DNA from: Paenibacillus hunanensis
GTDB taxonomy: Bacteria > Bacillota > Bacilli > Paenibacillales > Paenibacillaceae
Assembly (NCBI RefSeq): GCF_014645615.1
Contig: NZ_BMMB01000004.1
Span: 372,001-436,000 of the forward strand
Direction: 5' to 3'
Length of the DNA: 64,000 nt
Shown here: piece after piece, positions 47,701 to 56,877 of the stretch
Layout of the letters: each line of letters opens with the position of its first letter
How positions within the stretch are numbered: position 1 is the first letter of the stretch
Notes under the pieces: model-generated
Seen by the model: only the letters and a program-made list of their open reading frames with translations
Told to the model about the DNA's origin: nothing
Databases searched by the model: none
Made by a program: the position numbers and the translations under genes

Positions 47701-48698
47701 CAGGGATTCGTGAGCCGCACATTTATGCGCTGTCCAGTCGTCGTGCGTTACAGGGACAGGATGAAGGCTTTGGCGCCTTCCGACGTCACTTTATGAGCTT
47801 TGCTGATGATACGCTGGCAGGCTTGGCGATTCATGCGGCTCATGAAGAGCTGGATCGCATTCGCGATATCGTGTATTCGTGGCAGGAAGCGGCAGAGCGT
47901 GGAGAGCAATATCGTGCAGAGCGCCTTGTTCAACTGCAACAGGAGAAGCAGACAGCAAGCCGCACGATTGATGCGCTCGCTGAAGCCGATCCGGATCGCC
48001 GTGTACAGGAGGAAAGCACAGAGCTATTATTCCATGTGAGACAGCGACTGCGGCTCAAGACGCTGGACTGGATTCCAGAAATCTTCAATCCAGCACAGCT
48101 GAATCAGGAGTCAAATGATCTCAAGGCTGACTTTGCTGCCTGTGGTCGTGAGCTACAGCGAAGACTGGGGATCGAGCTGGAGCAGGAAGTGCTCGCAACC
48201 ACACTGCGTATGGAAAAAGCGGCGCGCCGACTGATTGCGGATCGAATGCAGACATATGGACGTGAAGCAGAGAAGCAGGCGCCGGGTCTGCGCTTCTCTA
48301 CCTTCGAGCCAGAGGATTGGAAAACGCCAGATATTTCAGGTCTATTTTCCACACAGCCGCTCGATTGGAAGTCCTTCTGGCCGTTATTCCGTAATCCGCG
48401 CCAATTCTTTGAGCAGGGAGGACGCGATAAGCTACGCAATCAACTGACAGCAGAGCTGGATCGTATGATCGGTCAATTGCTGGATGAACAGAGGGATGGA
48501 TTGGCTAGCTATTATATCGATGGTCTCAAGATTCGCCTCCAGCAGACGGCTGATGAGATGAAGCGTCAGATTGATGAATGGTCACAAGGAACTGAAGCAT
48601 CGCTACAGATGGCCGATGGCCCGGAACGCTGGGCACAGCTTGGTGAGCGCTTGTATAGTCTGCAACCTGTCATCACGTTGGAAACAGCAGAGCGTTAA
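44748..48698 (+). CDS. dynA: Tandem bacterial dynamin-like GTPase
   Basis: A 1316-residue protein. ATG 44748 is chosen for the GGAGGGAC nine bases upstream; the frame is open 16 codons earlier. Two full dynamin units lie in one chain. Unit 1 has G1 GHFSAGKSS at residue 53, DTPGVDS and NQID. Unit 2 has GAFSAGKSS near 739, DTPGADS and NASD. Each GTPase domain is followed by long coiled-coil helices. A Thr/Ser/Ala/Asp-rich linker (about 590-690) joins them and looks disordered. Bacillus subtilis DynA (YpbR, 1193 residues) has the same fusion and protects or fuses membranes under antibiotic and phage stress. This copy is longer, mainly by the linker. Confidence 0.92.
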   Translation: MQAITTGNEQSFERVLEQLEAELQQQGNTGAARKVGELRNKYRSQELVLAFCGHFSAGKSSLMNWLCGHQVLPTSPVPTTANIASIRSGQPRAIVHTHDGGTLQIGLQELDEYCKNGGDYESVELWDDIPLLGEHGVLLDTPGVDSTDAAHEAATYSALHRADVVFYVMDYNHVQSETNLSFARTLYERGKPLYLIVNQIDKHEDEELPFAEYSRGVEQAFARRGIEPAGVLYVSRMVPDHRYGRLEQLRELIAELLQDHQPLVHYSLSQAVWELAEEHRKWLREQATDIDNVDAEAWEEPADAIRAEGGVQHQEDASSDDMDDEEEQELSVSEQQQKLEQLYEQQQALDKQLVALKDHWAWEIGRLVEQANLTPAELRDLAQQYLEGERPGFKKGLFASRDKTMQERTRRKEQFLQAFREQVAANVDVHVRGLLRSWSMEHELWNEQQEAELTASLPQISEADIAAGAGSDVAISGEYVLNYTRALREQTAARYRRAALDAADRLIEQLQPAVQAQQVHLRKQIAYAEGLQQRLKAKLEQEQQQDRQDQAVRQLLPARETGVPEWLPKIERVGIDTAGTMHEASAKLQDGTAITHPSVTTATALSAADTVTTDSTHTDGSVSDANSSAQSETVAPQNAADTATHTLRTDEDRLASDTAIESSESTSDEVATAEADSSDVAAAVAPSTDRRSRLLATAEQLRQAAGWIDGIPGLVSQGDELRRRASVMENGKFTLALFGAFSAGKSSFANALLGASVLPVSPHPMTAAITQIMSSEPERPHGTAVIYMKSLEELQEDISGALRLLGLPDRSLQQDWSRAVRNLSPARIHPSARAHYNFVIAAAAGWEAAHDKLGQDLIVDMQQFRGYVSEEQQSCFVRSIDLYYDCPLTEQGMVLVDTPGADSVNARHTGVTFEYMKTADALVFVTYYNHAFTAGDRQLLEQLGRVKGSLALDNMFFIVNASDLASSEEEKQQVVGRIEQELNGSGIREPHIYALSSRRALQGQDEGFGAFRRHFMSFADDTLAGLAIHAAHEELDRIRDIVYSWQEAAERGEQYRAERLVQLQQEKQTASRTIDALAEADPDRRVQEESTELLFHVRQRLRLKTLDWIPEIFNPAQLNQESNDLKADFAACGRELQRRLGIELEQEVLATTLRMEKAARRLIADRMQTYGREAEKQAPGLRFSTFEPEDWKTPDISGLFSTQPLDWKSFWPLFRNPRQFFEQGGRDKLRNQLTAELDRMIGQLLDEQRDGLASYYIDGLKIRLQQTADEMKRQIDEWSQGTEASLQMADGPERWAQLGERLYSLQPVITLETAER

Positions 48699-48746
48699 AC
48701 CGTACCTCTCAACTGGTAGAAATACGGATACAAACCATAAAATGAT

Positions 48747-48784
48747 AGAAGGAAGCTTCCTACACAGGATGCTTCCTTCTTTTT
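48747..48784 (+). terminator. Terminator after dynA
   Basis: AGAAGGAAGC (48747-48756) pairs with GCTTCCTTCT (48771-48780), then TTTT. The 300 bases up to the ABC genes are AT-rich and then G-rich near 49000; they probably hold the promoter. Confidence 0.9.
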
Positions 48785-49090
48785 ATATACTCAGGTATTC
48801 CGTATTGTTATATCATGATAACGTAAAAACGTGTTTAAAATTTAAAATTATAGCGCTTTTACTCTTCGTTTATAGGAGCTAGTTTACAAAATAAATGAAT
48901 CACTCATAATCGGCTGGTATCGGGAGAATTTGGCATGATTTCATTATAATCTGTTTATTACTTGTCGATTATGAAGCTACGCTGTGAGCAGGGGCTATAT
49001 ATGGGGATTTATCCTCTTTGCGGCTCCAAGGCGGCGGTGGTAAGCTTCATTATGCTAATTAACCTGACAGGAGATTGAAGGAGGAGCACC

Positions 49091-51004
49091 ATGGACGTTC
49101 TCAGGCAATTGCAGGACTTTTATCGCGAAAGAAAGAGCTATCTGTATCTTTCCATTCTATGTCTTGCAACCGCTACCGCCCTCGGGCTGGTCTATCCGAA
49201 TCTGCTCAGATACCTGATTGACGATATTATCAGGCTGAGGCAATTCGATCAAGTGCCGATGCTGGTTGTCGCCCTGTTTGGCGTGACCATCCTGAAGGCG
49301 CTAATGCAGTTTTTACACGGTTTTTTTGGAGGACGGCTGGGCAATTATCTCGCTTACCGTCTGCGTAATGCCTGTTATGAAAAGCTTCAGTTTTTATCCT
49401 TCCGTTACTACGACACCGCCAAGACGGGAGACTTGATGTCGCGACTGACCGGTGACCTGGAAGCGATCCGTAACTTTATCGGCTTTGGCTTTGCCCAGCT
49501 TCTGAATGTGTTTTTGATGGTCATTTTTGGTGCGGCAGTGATGTTCTCGCTCAACTGGCAGCTTACCCTCGTCACTCTGATTTCCATTCCGTTTCTCGTG
49601 TATGTTGCATTACGATTTGAATCACGCATTCATCCGGCATTTCAGGAGATGCGCCTTGCGTTAAGTTCACTCACAACCGCTGTACAGGAAAATATTACTG
49701 GAGTTCGCACCGTGAAGGCATTTGCGCGTGAGCCTCATGAGGTGGATAAATTCTCTATTCGTAATGAACGCTATCGTACGAATCAGATTTTTACCTCTAC
49801 CCTCTGGAGTCGTTATTTTCCAGTGATGGAGCTGCTCGCCTCAGTCTGTATCGTGATTTTGCTTGGCTTTGGAGGAACGCTTGTTATTCGCGGCTCGATG
49901 ACACTCGGTGAGCTGGTCGCCTTTTTTACATTGATCTGGTACATTATCGGCCCGATGTGGGGACTTGGCTTTCATATTAATAACTATACACAGTCCAAGG
50001 CTTCCACCGAGCGTGTATTGGAGATTTTGAATCAGCCGATCGATGTGACCGATCATGAGAATGCGCGTCCGCTCCATCCAGGCGATATGAAGGGACATGT
50101 GCAGTTTGACCATGTGACCTTCGCTTACGGTAACAAAATGGCAGCGGTCGTAGATATTAATATTGATGCACCTCCCGGCTCGGTTATCGGCTTGCTTGGT
50201 GGAACAGGCTCTGGTAAATCAACGATTATTCAGCTGATGATGCGTGCGTACAATGTGAACGAGGGCAGTATTCGCATTGATGGAACGGATATTCGTGATA
50301 TTCGCATCGGCGATCTGCGTGCCAGTATTGCGTCTGTATTTCAGGAGACGTTCCTGTTCTCGTCCACGATCAAAAACAATATTGCTTACGGCATCAATGA
50401 GGTGAGCATGGAGGAGATTGTCCGTGTGGCCAAGCTTGCCAAAGCACATGAATTTATTATGGAAATGCCGAACGGCTACGATACGATCGTCGGTGAACGG
50501 GGTCTTGGTTTATCCGGTGGACAGAAGCAGCGTCTTGCCATTGCACGCGCACTGCTCAAGGACCCGAAAATTCTAATTCTCGACGATGCGACAAGTGCGG
50601 TCGATATGGAAACCGAGCATGAGATTCAGTCTGGATTCCAGGAGGTTATGCGCGGGCGAACGACCTTTATCATCGCGCACCGAATTTCTTCCCTACGTCA
50701 TGCCGATGAAATTCTGGTCTTGCAGGAAGGGCGAGTCATCCAGCGCGGTAAGCATGAGGATCTGATCAAGGTCGAAGGGCCATATCAGGATACGTATCGT
50801 GTGCAGTACGCCGACCATATTCAGCGTGTGGAGGAACAGCAGCGTCTAGCAGATGCAGGGCAATCCACTGTGGATACGGCATCGCAGACGAGCAACGAAG
50901 CAGATGAGCCTATGGAAGCTTTACGCGATGGCGAAAAGGATGATGTATGGGACAATCCATCCGATACAGCAGGAAGTAGAGAGCAGGTGAGACCGCATGA
51001 GTAA
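49091..51004 (+). CDS. ABC exporter half-transporter with degenerate catalytic site
   Basis: A 637-residue type IV ABC exporter. Six transmembrane helices lie in about residues 20-300, followed by the nucleotide-binding domain. Walker A GGTGSGKS is at 370-377 and the signature LSGGQ at 474-478 is intact. Walker B ends D498-D499, so the catalytic Glu is Asp. A variable, acidic tail of about 60 residues follows. Together with the next gene, overlapped by eight bases, it should form a heterodimeric multidrug-type exporter like YfiB/YfiC, BmrC/BmrD or TM287/288. AAGGAGGAGCACC precedes the start. Confidence 0.92.
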   Translation: MDVLRQLQDFYRERKSYLYLSILCLATATALGLVYPNLLRYLIDDIIRLRQFDQVPMLVVALFGVTILKALMQFLHGFFGGRLGNYLAYRLRNACYEKLQFLSFRYYDTAKTGDLMSRLTGDLEAIRNFIGFGFAQLLNVFLMVIFGAAVMFSLNWQLTLVTLISIPFLVYVALRFESRIHPAFQEMRLALSSLTTAVQENITGVRTVKAFAREPHEVDKFSIRNERYRTNQIFTSTLWSRYFPVMELLASVCIVILLGFGGTLVIRGSMTLGELVAFFTLIWYIIGPMWGLGFHINNYTQSKASTERVLEILNQPIDVTDHENARPLHPGDMKGHVQFDHVTFAYGNKMAAVVDINIDAPPGSVIGLLGGTGSGKSTIIQLMMRAYNVNEGSIRIDGTDIRDIRIGDLRASIASVFQETFLFSSTIKNNIAYGINEVSMEEIVRVAKLAKAHEFIMEMPNGYDTIVGERGLGLSGGQKQRLAIARALLKDPKILILDDATSAVDMETEHEIQSGFQEVMRGRTTFIIAHRISSLRHADEILVLQEGRVIQRGKHEDLIKVEGPYQDTYRVQYADHIQRVEEQQRLADAGQSTVDTASQTSNEADEPMEALRDGEKDDVWDNPSDTAGSREQVRPHE

Positions 51005-52862
51005 TCCATCCATGAATAACACATCGATCGATAGTCGGCAAAAGGTAGCTGATACCTCATCGGTACGGGTGGAGGATCGCTTCGTTTATCAGGATGACGA
51101 GCTGATCGATAAGGCGTTTAACTGGAAGCAGTTTAGCCGACTATTCACGTATATTAAGCCTTATGCAAGGCAACTGCTTCCGTTTATTTTGCTCATGATG
51201 GTGCTGGGAACGATTACGAAGCTCGCTGTTCCGTTCATTACAGGGGCAGCGATTGATAATGCGATTCAACCAGCGAATGGACAGCCCAGTCTGAAGCTAT
51301 TATACGGTCTGACTGCGCTGGCGCTTGGATTGTATCTGATCCAGTGGGTAGCCAATGCGTACCGGATTAAGTACACGAATATTATCGGGCAGCGTGTGAT
51401 TTATGATCTACGTGGCGATCTGTTCACACATATCCAGCGACTATCGTTTTCCTTTTTTGATAAACGACCTGCGGGCTCGGTACTGGTACGTGTAACGAAT
51501 GATGTGAACTCGCTTCAGGATTTGTTCACAAATGGTGCTGTAAACGTGATGATCGACTGTGTACAGCTAGTTGGTATTATCGTCATTCTACTGCTGATTA
51601 ACTGGAAGCTCGGTCTGGCGGTTATTTTAACTGTACCGATTATGTTCTTCGTATCCACCAAGCTGCGTAAGGTCATTCGCCGTTCCTGGCAGGAAGTACG
51701 GATGAAGAACTCACGTATTAATTCTCACCTGAACGAATCGATTCAAGGTATTCGTGTGACGCAGGCGTACACGCAGGAACAGCAAAACATGAAATATTTC
51801 GACAATATGAATCTGTCCAGCAAGCAGTCCTGGGACAAAGCGTCGGCATTGAACCAGACCTTTGGGCCATTGATCGAGATTACCGGTGGTCTGGGCTCGA
51901 TGATTCTATTTGGCTTTGGTACGATGCTGATTGCAAGTGGAGAGATTGAGATTGGGATTCTGGTTGCGTTTGCCAATTACGTGAGCAATTTCTGGGACCC
52001 GATCAATCGTCTTGGTAATATGTATAATCAGCTGCTTGTTGCGATGGCGTCCTCCGAGCGTATTTTTGAATTTATGGATGAACAGCCATCGGTGGCTGAT
52101 AAGCCGGATGCGAAGCCATTACCGCGTATCCGCGGAGATATTGCCTTCCATCATGTCGTGTTTGAATACGAGGCAGGTCGTCCTGCACTCAAGGGCATCA
52201 ATCTGAACGTGAAGGCAGGACAGTCCATTGCACTGGTTGGGCATACAGGATCCGGTAAATCGACGATTATTAACCTGATCAGCCGCTTCTATGATATTAA
52301 AAGTGGGAGTATCACGATTGATGGCTACGATATTCGCGATGTCACACTGGAAAGCTTACGTAGTCAGATTAGTATCGTGCTCCAGGATACATTCATTTTC
52401 TCGGGTACGATTCGCGATAATATTCGTTTTGGTCGTCTGAATGCGACGGATGAAGAGGTTGAAGCGGCTGCACAAGCCGTGCATGCGCATACCTTTATCG
52501 AGAAGCTACCTAAGGGCTACGATACCGAGGTAGAGGAACGTGGTAGTGTGCTATCGATGGGACAGCGACAATTGCTATCCTTCGCTCGTGCGCTACTGGC
52601 TGATCCGCGCATTCTTATTCTGGATGAAGCAACCGCTAGTATTGATACCGAGACGGAGCTACGCATTCAAGAAGCGCTCAAGGTACTACTACAAGGACGT
52701 ACCTCCTTCATCGTGGCACACCGACTGTCAACGATTCGTCATGCGGACCATATTGTAGTACTGGATCACGGGGAGATTCGTGAGGAAGGTAGCCATGATG
52801 AGCTGATTCAGCATGGTGGCGTGTACAATGGACTGATTGAGGCACAATTTAGATTTTTGTAA
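50997..52862 (+). CDS. ABC exporter half-transporter with degenerate signature
   Basis: A 621-residue partner of the preceding gene. An N-terminal soluble stretch of about 45 residues precedes six transmembrane helices and the nucleotide-binding domain. Walker A GHTGSGKS starts at 415 and Walker B ends with the normal Asp543-Glu544. The signature reads LSMGQ (519-523) rather than LSGGQ. The heterodimer would therefore have one consensus site (this Glu with the partner's LSGGQ) and one degenerate site. The substrate is unknown; a drug or lipid is usual. Confidence 0.92.
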   Translation: MSNPSMNNTSIDSRQKVADTSSVRVEDRFVYQDDELIDKAFNWKQFSRLFTYIKPYARQLLPFILLMMVLGTITKLAVPFITGAAIDNAIQPANGQPSLKLLYGLTALALGLYLIQWVANAYRIKYTNIIGQRVIYDLRGDLFTHIQRLSFSFFDKRPAGSVLVRVTNDVNSLQDLFTNGAVNVMIDCVQLVGIIVILLLINWKLGLAVILTVPIMFFVSTKLRKVIRRSWQEVRMKNSRINSHLNESIQGIRVTQAYTQEQQNMKYFDNMNLSSKQSWDKASALNQTFGPLIEITGGLGSMILFGFGTMLIASGEIEIGILVAFANYVSNFWDPINRLGNMYNQLLVAMASSERIFEFMDEQPSVADKPDAKPLPRIRGDIAFHHVVFEYEAGRPALKGINLNVKAGQSIALVGHTGSGKSTIINLISRFYDIKSGSITIDGYDIRDVTLESLRSQISIVLQDTFIFSGTIRDNIRFGRLNATDEEVEAAAQAVHAHTFIEKLPKGYDTEVEERGSVLSMGQRQLLSFARALLADPRILILDEATASIDTETELRIQEALKVLLQGRTSFIVAHRLSTIRHADHIVVLDHGEIREEGSHDELIQHGGVYNGLIEAQFRFL

Positions 52863-52893
52863 ACGGAAGATGAAGCACTACCCATTTATTCAT

Positions 52894-52966
52894 AAAATCG
52901 CCATTTTCTTGCTTCCCGCAATCGACAGTGTTCGTCGAACGGAGCAGGAAGGTGGCGATTTTATTT
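52894..52966 (+). terminator. Long-loop terminator after the ABC genes
   Basis: AAAATCGCCA (52894-52903) pairs with TGGCGATTTT (52953-52962). A smaller inverted repeat lies in the loop and TATTT follows. Confidence 0.6.
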
Positions 52967-53022
52967 ACCCAAATAAGGCAGAAATCAGAAAGGTGAAATG
53001 TGAAAACGACAATTTTCGTCAA

Positions 53023-53036
53023 TGTTAACGCTTACA
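53023..53036 (+). promoter_or_regulatory. cre-like site upstream of purT
   Basis: TGTTAACGCTTACA matches TGWAANCGNTNWCA at 13 of 14 positions. It lies about 245 bases upstream of the chosen purT start. No purine riboswitch blocks were seen in this leader. Confidence 0.4.
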
Positions 53037-53269
53037 GATAAAGATATACGATTTTTGTCAAAAAATTTAAGCGATTTGGGTTGCAATCTGACTTGGAAGG
53101 TAAGAAAATAAGAGTGTCATCATATTGTAAAGTTTATAAGCAATATCGTCGGAAATTTTACAATGTGTTTATGACAATGGTTCTGGATGAACAACAAAGA
53201 GAGACACCATCTGCCATCTGCAAAGAATCATGCAGTGTAAAAAAAGTGGATAAGGGAGTGCTGTTTATC

Positions 53270-54457
53270 ATGTGGGGGGCCCCAAATTCTCGCCAGGCAA
53301 AGAAAATGATGATGCTTGGGAGCGGAGAACTTGGCAAGGAAGTCGTTATCGAAGCTCAGCGTCTCGGCGTGGAATGTATCGCCGTTGACCGCTATCCGGA
53401 TGCGCCAGCCATGCAGGTTGCACATCGTTCACATGTGATCGATATGCTGGATGGAGCGCAGCTGCGCCGTGTGATTGAGAGCGAGCAGCCGGATTTGATC
53501 GTACCCGAAATTGAAGCGATTGCTACAGATGAGCTTGTTCGTCTGGAACAGGAGGGCTACCATGTAGTGCCTACTGCAACAGCAGCACGTTTGACGATGG
53601 ATCGTGAAGGCATTCGCCGCCTTGCAGCCGAGACACTGGGCTTGCCTACGGCAGCATATCGATTCGCAGACGATCTGGAGCAGCTCAAAGCAGCAGTAGC
53701 TGAACTTGGCACACCCTGCGTCGTTAAGCCGCTGATGAGTTCCTCGGGTAAAGGCCAGAGCGTATGCCGCACACCGGAAGATGCGGATGCGTGCTGGAGT
53801 GCAGCCCTAGAGGGAGCCCGAGGCAAGTCGGTTCGGGTGATCGTCGAAGCATTTGTCCATTTTGAAAGTGAAATTACACTGCTCACGGTGCGTTCGGCAT
53901 CCGGTACGTTGTTCTGCCCGCCAATCGGACATATCCAGCGTGATGGGGATTACGTGGAGTCCTGGCAGCCGCATCACATGACTGCGGAGCAGCTTGAACA
54001 GGCACAGCAGATTGCCGGTACGATTACCGAGCATCTGGGCGGATATGGCCTGTTCGGTGTTGAGCTGTTTTTAACGGCAGACGGCGTCGTATTTAGTGAA
54101 GTTTCACCAAGACCGCACGATACTGGCATGGTAACGATGATTACGCAGGATCTATCCGAGTTTGCGCTGCATGTGCGTGCGATTCTCGGGTTCGAGATCC
54201 CGGGCGTTCATCTGCTCACACCGGGCGCATCAGCAACACTCAAAGCAGCACAGGCTTCAACCGATTTTGTTGTAGGCGGACTGGATGAAGCATTGAAGCT
54301 GCCGCGTACACAGGTTCGTGTATTCGGCAAACCGGAAACGAAGCCGGGACGTCGTATGGCGGTAGCGCTCAGTGCTGACGAAAGTGTGGAAATTGCGCGG
54401 AAGCGAGCCGTGCAGGCGGCCGCTCTGCTAAAAGAGGAGTATGTACATGTCGACTAA
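53270..54457 (+). CDS. purT: Formate-dependent phosphoribosylglycinamide formyltransferase 2
   Basis: A 395-residue ATP-grasp protein. The frame is open from 53081, but similarity begins at the ATG at 53270 (AAGGGAG 11 bases upstream), and the resulting length fits the usual 390-395. [24 protein letters not shown] and [13 protein letters not shown] are PurT signatures. It makes formyl-GAR from GAR, formate and ATP, replacing folate-dependent PurN. The last 11 bases contain the start of the next gene. Confidence 0.94.
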   Translation: MWGAPNSRQAKKMMMLGSGELGKEVVIEAQRLGVECIAVDRYPDAPAMQVAHRSHVIDMLDGAQLRRVIESEQPDLIVPEIEAIATDELVRLEQEGYHVVPTATAARLTMDREGIRRLAAETLGLPTAAYRFADDLEQLKAAVAELGTPCVVKPLMSSSGKGQSVCRTPEDADACWSAALEGARGKSVRVIVEAFVHFESEITLLTVRSASGTLFCPPIGHIQRDGDYVESWQPHHMTAEQLEQAQQIAGTITEHLGGYGLFGVELFLTADGVVFSEVSPRPHDTGMVTMITQDLSEFALHVRAILGFEIPGVHLLTPGASATLKAAQASTDFVVGGLDEALKLPRTQVRVFGKPETKPGRRMAVALSADESVEIARKRAVQAAALLKEEYVHVD

Positions 54458-54902
54458 TGTTTTATTGCCAGTTGCAAGTGTCCGTAAGTTTGAAAGTAAG
54501 GATGTTAGAGCACTCACTTCGTTGATGCGCGAGCTTCGTTACCCGATGACAGAAAGTGTACTGCGTGACCGGATGGAAGCGTTGGAAGGCAAATCTCAAT
54601 TTTTGACGCTGGTTGCAGAGCGTGACGATCAGGTTGTAGGCATGATCGCTCTGTATCGCAAAACCTCGTATGATACAGGTCAGCAAACGTCCCAGATTAC
54701 CGGTCTGGTAATCGCAGAAGCTTTTCGTGGTAAAGGCATTGGTCGTGAGTTGATCCATGCAGCTGAAGAGCAGGCGCGTGCTGCGGGCGACCGCTCTGTA
54801 TTCGTAACGGGTATGAATCGGGATGAGCGTCTGTCTTCATGCTCGTTCTACCAGCATATGGGCTATGAGAAGATCGGCTGTAATTTTATTAAGCAAATGT
54901 AA
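54447..54902 (+). CDS. GNAT-family N-acetyltransferase
   Basis: A 151-residue protein. The start at 54447 has GAGGAG seven bases upstream and lies inside the purT end; an earlier in-frame ATG at 54441 directly abuts that site. The acetyl-CoA motif [19 protein letters not shown] is clear, and the C-terminal [12 protein letters not shown] is typical. The acceptor is unknown. Overlap with purT implies translational coupling. Confidence 0.9.
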   Translation: MSTNVLLPVASVRKFESKDVRALTSLMRELRYPMTESVLRDRMEALEGKSQFLTLVAERDDQVVGMIALYRKTSYDTGQQTSQITGLVIAEAFRGKGIGRELIHAAEEQARAAGDRSVFVTGMNRDERLSSCSFYQHMGYEKIGCNFIKQM

Positions 54903-54953
54903 GGCAAGTACCATCCTCAGTGTAGGAACGTATACGTACTACTCAACACTCAA

Positions 54954-54988
54954 GCGGTTGTCCGTCTCAGACGGGCAGCCGTTTTTGT
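54954..54988 (+). terminator. Terminator after purT and the acetyltransferase
   Basis: CGGTTGTCCGTCT pairs with AGACGGGCAGCCG, with G-T pairs and a two-base loop, followed by TTTTT. Confidence 0.9.
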
Positions 54989-55163
54989 TTGGTTGAACAT
55001 AGTTGGTGAAAGAGATGAATGTTGTGTACTCGTTGTTAGAATGATCGAATGGGCAGGCTTTATAGCGTATCGGGTTGATGCTGCTTGTCAACGAATGGTA
55101 AAATAGAGGGCGTAGATCACACAATCATACATTCAGATTGAACAACAGGGGAGTGTCATTCAT

Positions 55164-55727
55164 ATGATATGGAAATCCAAGATAAAACGCATAGCGATCG
55201 CGACAACAGCCGCCGCGCTGGTAGCGGGTACATTCACGTGGAGTCCGCTGGCTCAAGCAGCTAATGCAGCATCAACGACCAAGGCAATTGCTACTTCCAG
55301 TCATTCGAGTAACAATACGTATACAACAACCCGTCTCGGAACATCAGCTGCGACAAGCGCGGCAGCCGCAGCGAAGGTTGCCAAGCTGGTCAATGAGCAA
55401 CGTGCCAAAGCAGGCTTGAAGCCTCTCACCGTAGACACGAAGCTACAAAAGATGGCACAGACCAAGGCAAACGATATGGCAAGCAAGGGCTATTTTAGCC
55501 ACACCTCGCCTACGTATGGTACACCATTTAAAATGATGGATAAGTTCGGCATTACCTATACGTATGCTGGTGAAAATATCGCTAAAGGCCAGTCTTCAGC
55601 GGCACAGGTCATGAAGGATTGGATGAATAGTCCGGGGCATAAGGCGAATATTTTGAAGAAGCAATATACGCATATCGGTGTCGGGTTTAAAAATGGTGTA
55701 TGGGTGCAGGAATTTATTCGTAAATAA
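55164..55727 (+). CDS. Secreted CAP (SCP/PR1-like) domain protein, copy 1
   Basis: A 187-residue protein. The signal peptide spans about 1-33, a Ser/Thr/Ala-rich spacer follows, and the CAP domain covers about 68-187. The CAP cavity residues are visible: His in YFSHTSPTYGTPF, Glu in GENIAKGQ and His in SPGHKANIL. GGGGAGTGTCATTC precedes the ATG. The function of bacterial CAP proteins (YkwD family) is not settled; wall-associated or nutrient-binding roles are proposed. A close paralogue lies 1.1 kb downstream. Confidence 0.9.
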   Translation: MIWKSKIKRIAIATTAAALVAGTFTWSPLAQAANAASTTKAIATSSHSSNNTYTTTRLGTSAATSAAAAAKVAKLVNEQRAKAGLKPLTVDTKLQKMAQTKANDMASKGYFSHTSPTYGTPFKMMDKFGITYTYAGENIAKGQSSAAQVMKDWMNSPGHKANILKKQYTHIGVGFKNGVWVQEFIRK

Positions 55728-55780
55728 ACAAATAGGCTTTATCATTATGCTCTATCCAGCAGTCGCATAAAAATGATCGT

Positions 55781-55815
55781 AAAAAGGCATCAGGCTTAGC
55801 TTGTTGCCTTTTTTA
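55781..55815 (+). terminator. Terminator after CAP copy 1
   Basis: AAAAAGGCA (55781-55789) pairs with TGCCTTTTT, with TTTAC beyond; it may work in both directions. Confidence 0.85.
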
Positions 55816-55925
55816 CATCGATCCGCTTGCTTCGGTGGATACACATGAGATAGCTTCAAGTATGAAATAACCTGAGTAATATTATATTAAGTAAGATTAC
55901 ATAAAAGAGAGCAGAGGAATAGAAG

Positions 55926-56693
55926 ATGAGCGATAAATATAGGCTTTATGACTGGGATGAGCAACCTATAGGTTATTTTCAAGAGCTACGGCTGGAAAAT
56001 GATGAGAGCTACCGACAGCATTTAACGATCTATGGATTTCGTAAACATCTAGATTATATTCCTGACCAATCGCTGGATCGTATTTACGTTGGTATTCTCG
56101 ATACTGGTGGAGCAATGATTGGTCAGTATGATTTCCCATTAAAAAGGGTGCTACAACCTGCGGAATCGATTCTTTTTTCATACGATGGAGATTGGGAACT
56201 GCTCGTTCATACGTATGAACAGGTAGCGCGAACCCGGCGTATGTTTGAGATGTGGGATTTGCTTCGTGATCCGGCTCAATTGCAGTGCGGTCTGTGGGTC
56301 GATTTTAACCTGGAAGAACGCAAAATCTGGCAGACTGTTGCTCGAACGTATGCGCTTCAGACTAACAAGTGGAGAAATCAGGGACAGACGGGCATAACCA
56401 TTCATCTGGATGGACGGCTCATTACAGATGAATATGCTTTTTTCTTCATGCTGGGTGAACAGCTAAATGGCCCCGCTGGCTATTACGGCAGCAGCCTAGA
56501 TGCGCTGAGTGACTGCTTATGTGGGGATTTTGGGCCGATTCCGCCATTTACGGTGGTCTGGTCGCATTATCACTATATGGAGAATAATGAGCTACTACAG
56601 AGAAAAAATGAGAATGGCTACACCATGCTAAAAGTAATTCAAACTGCGATTTCTATTTTGGAAGAGAGCCAGGTTACGATTATCAAAGAATAA
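55926..56693 (+). CDS. Two-domain protein with C-terminal barstar domain
   Basis: A 255-residue cytoplasmic protein. Residues 1-150 form an unrecognised, strand-rich domain. Residues 156-255 match barstar, the barnase inhibitor: IHLDGRLITDEYAFFFMLG, then Y186-Y187-G-S-S-L-D192-A-L-S-D196-C-L, and a closing VTIIKE strand. The two acidic positions equal barstar Asp35 and Asp39, which contact barnase, so nuclease binding looks preserved. AGAGGAATAGAAG precedes the ATG. No ribonuclease gene was seen nearby. It lies between two CAP-protein genes. Confidence 0.82.
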   Translation: MSDKYRLYDWDEQPIGYFQELRLENDESYRQHLTIYGFRKHLDYIPDQSLDRIYVGILDTGGAMIGQYDFPLKRVLQPAESILFSYDGDWELLVHTYEQVARTRRMFEMWDLLRDPAQLQCGLWVDFNLEERKIWQTVARTYALQTNKWRNQGQTGITIHLDGRLITDEYAFFFMLGEQLNGPAGYYGSSLDALSDCLCGDFGPIPPFTVVWSHYHYMENNELLQRKNENGYTMLKVIQTAISILEESQVTIIKE

Positions 56694-56712
56694 AGAATAA
56701 AGAATAAAGAAT
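56685..56712. repeat. 7-bp tandem repeat AAAGAAT (4 copies)
   Basis: Four perfect copies. The first contains the stop codon of the barstar-domain gene, so copy-number change would not alter the protein. Confidence 0.95.
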
Positions 56713-56721
56713 GAAGTAACC

Positions 56722-56751
56722 AGACATCGGCACGATACGGATGTCTTTTTT
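56722..56751 (+). terminator. Terminator after the barstar-domain gene
   Basis: AGACATC (56722-56728) pairs with GATGTCT (56740-56746), then TTTTT. Confidence 0.8.
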
Positions 56752-56877
56752 GATGTAGAACGATTTTCTATATCGAACTGCACATATTTTGTGCAAAGTT
56801 GCCGATATATAGAAATAAATGGTAAAATTTTAGGCGGATTTGAAACTATTCATGTTAACAGGAGGATTTTACTTATT

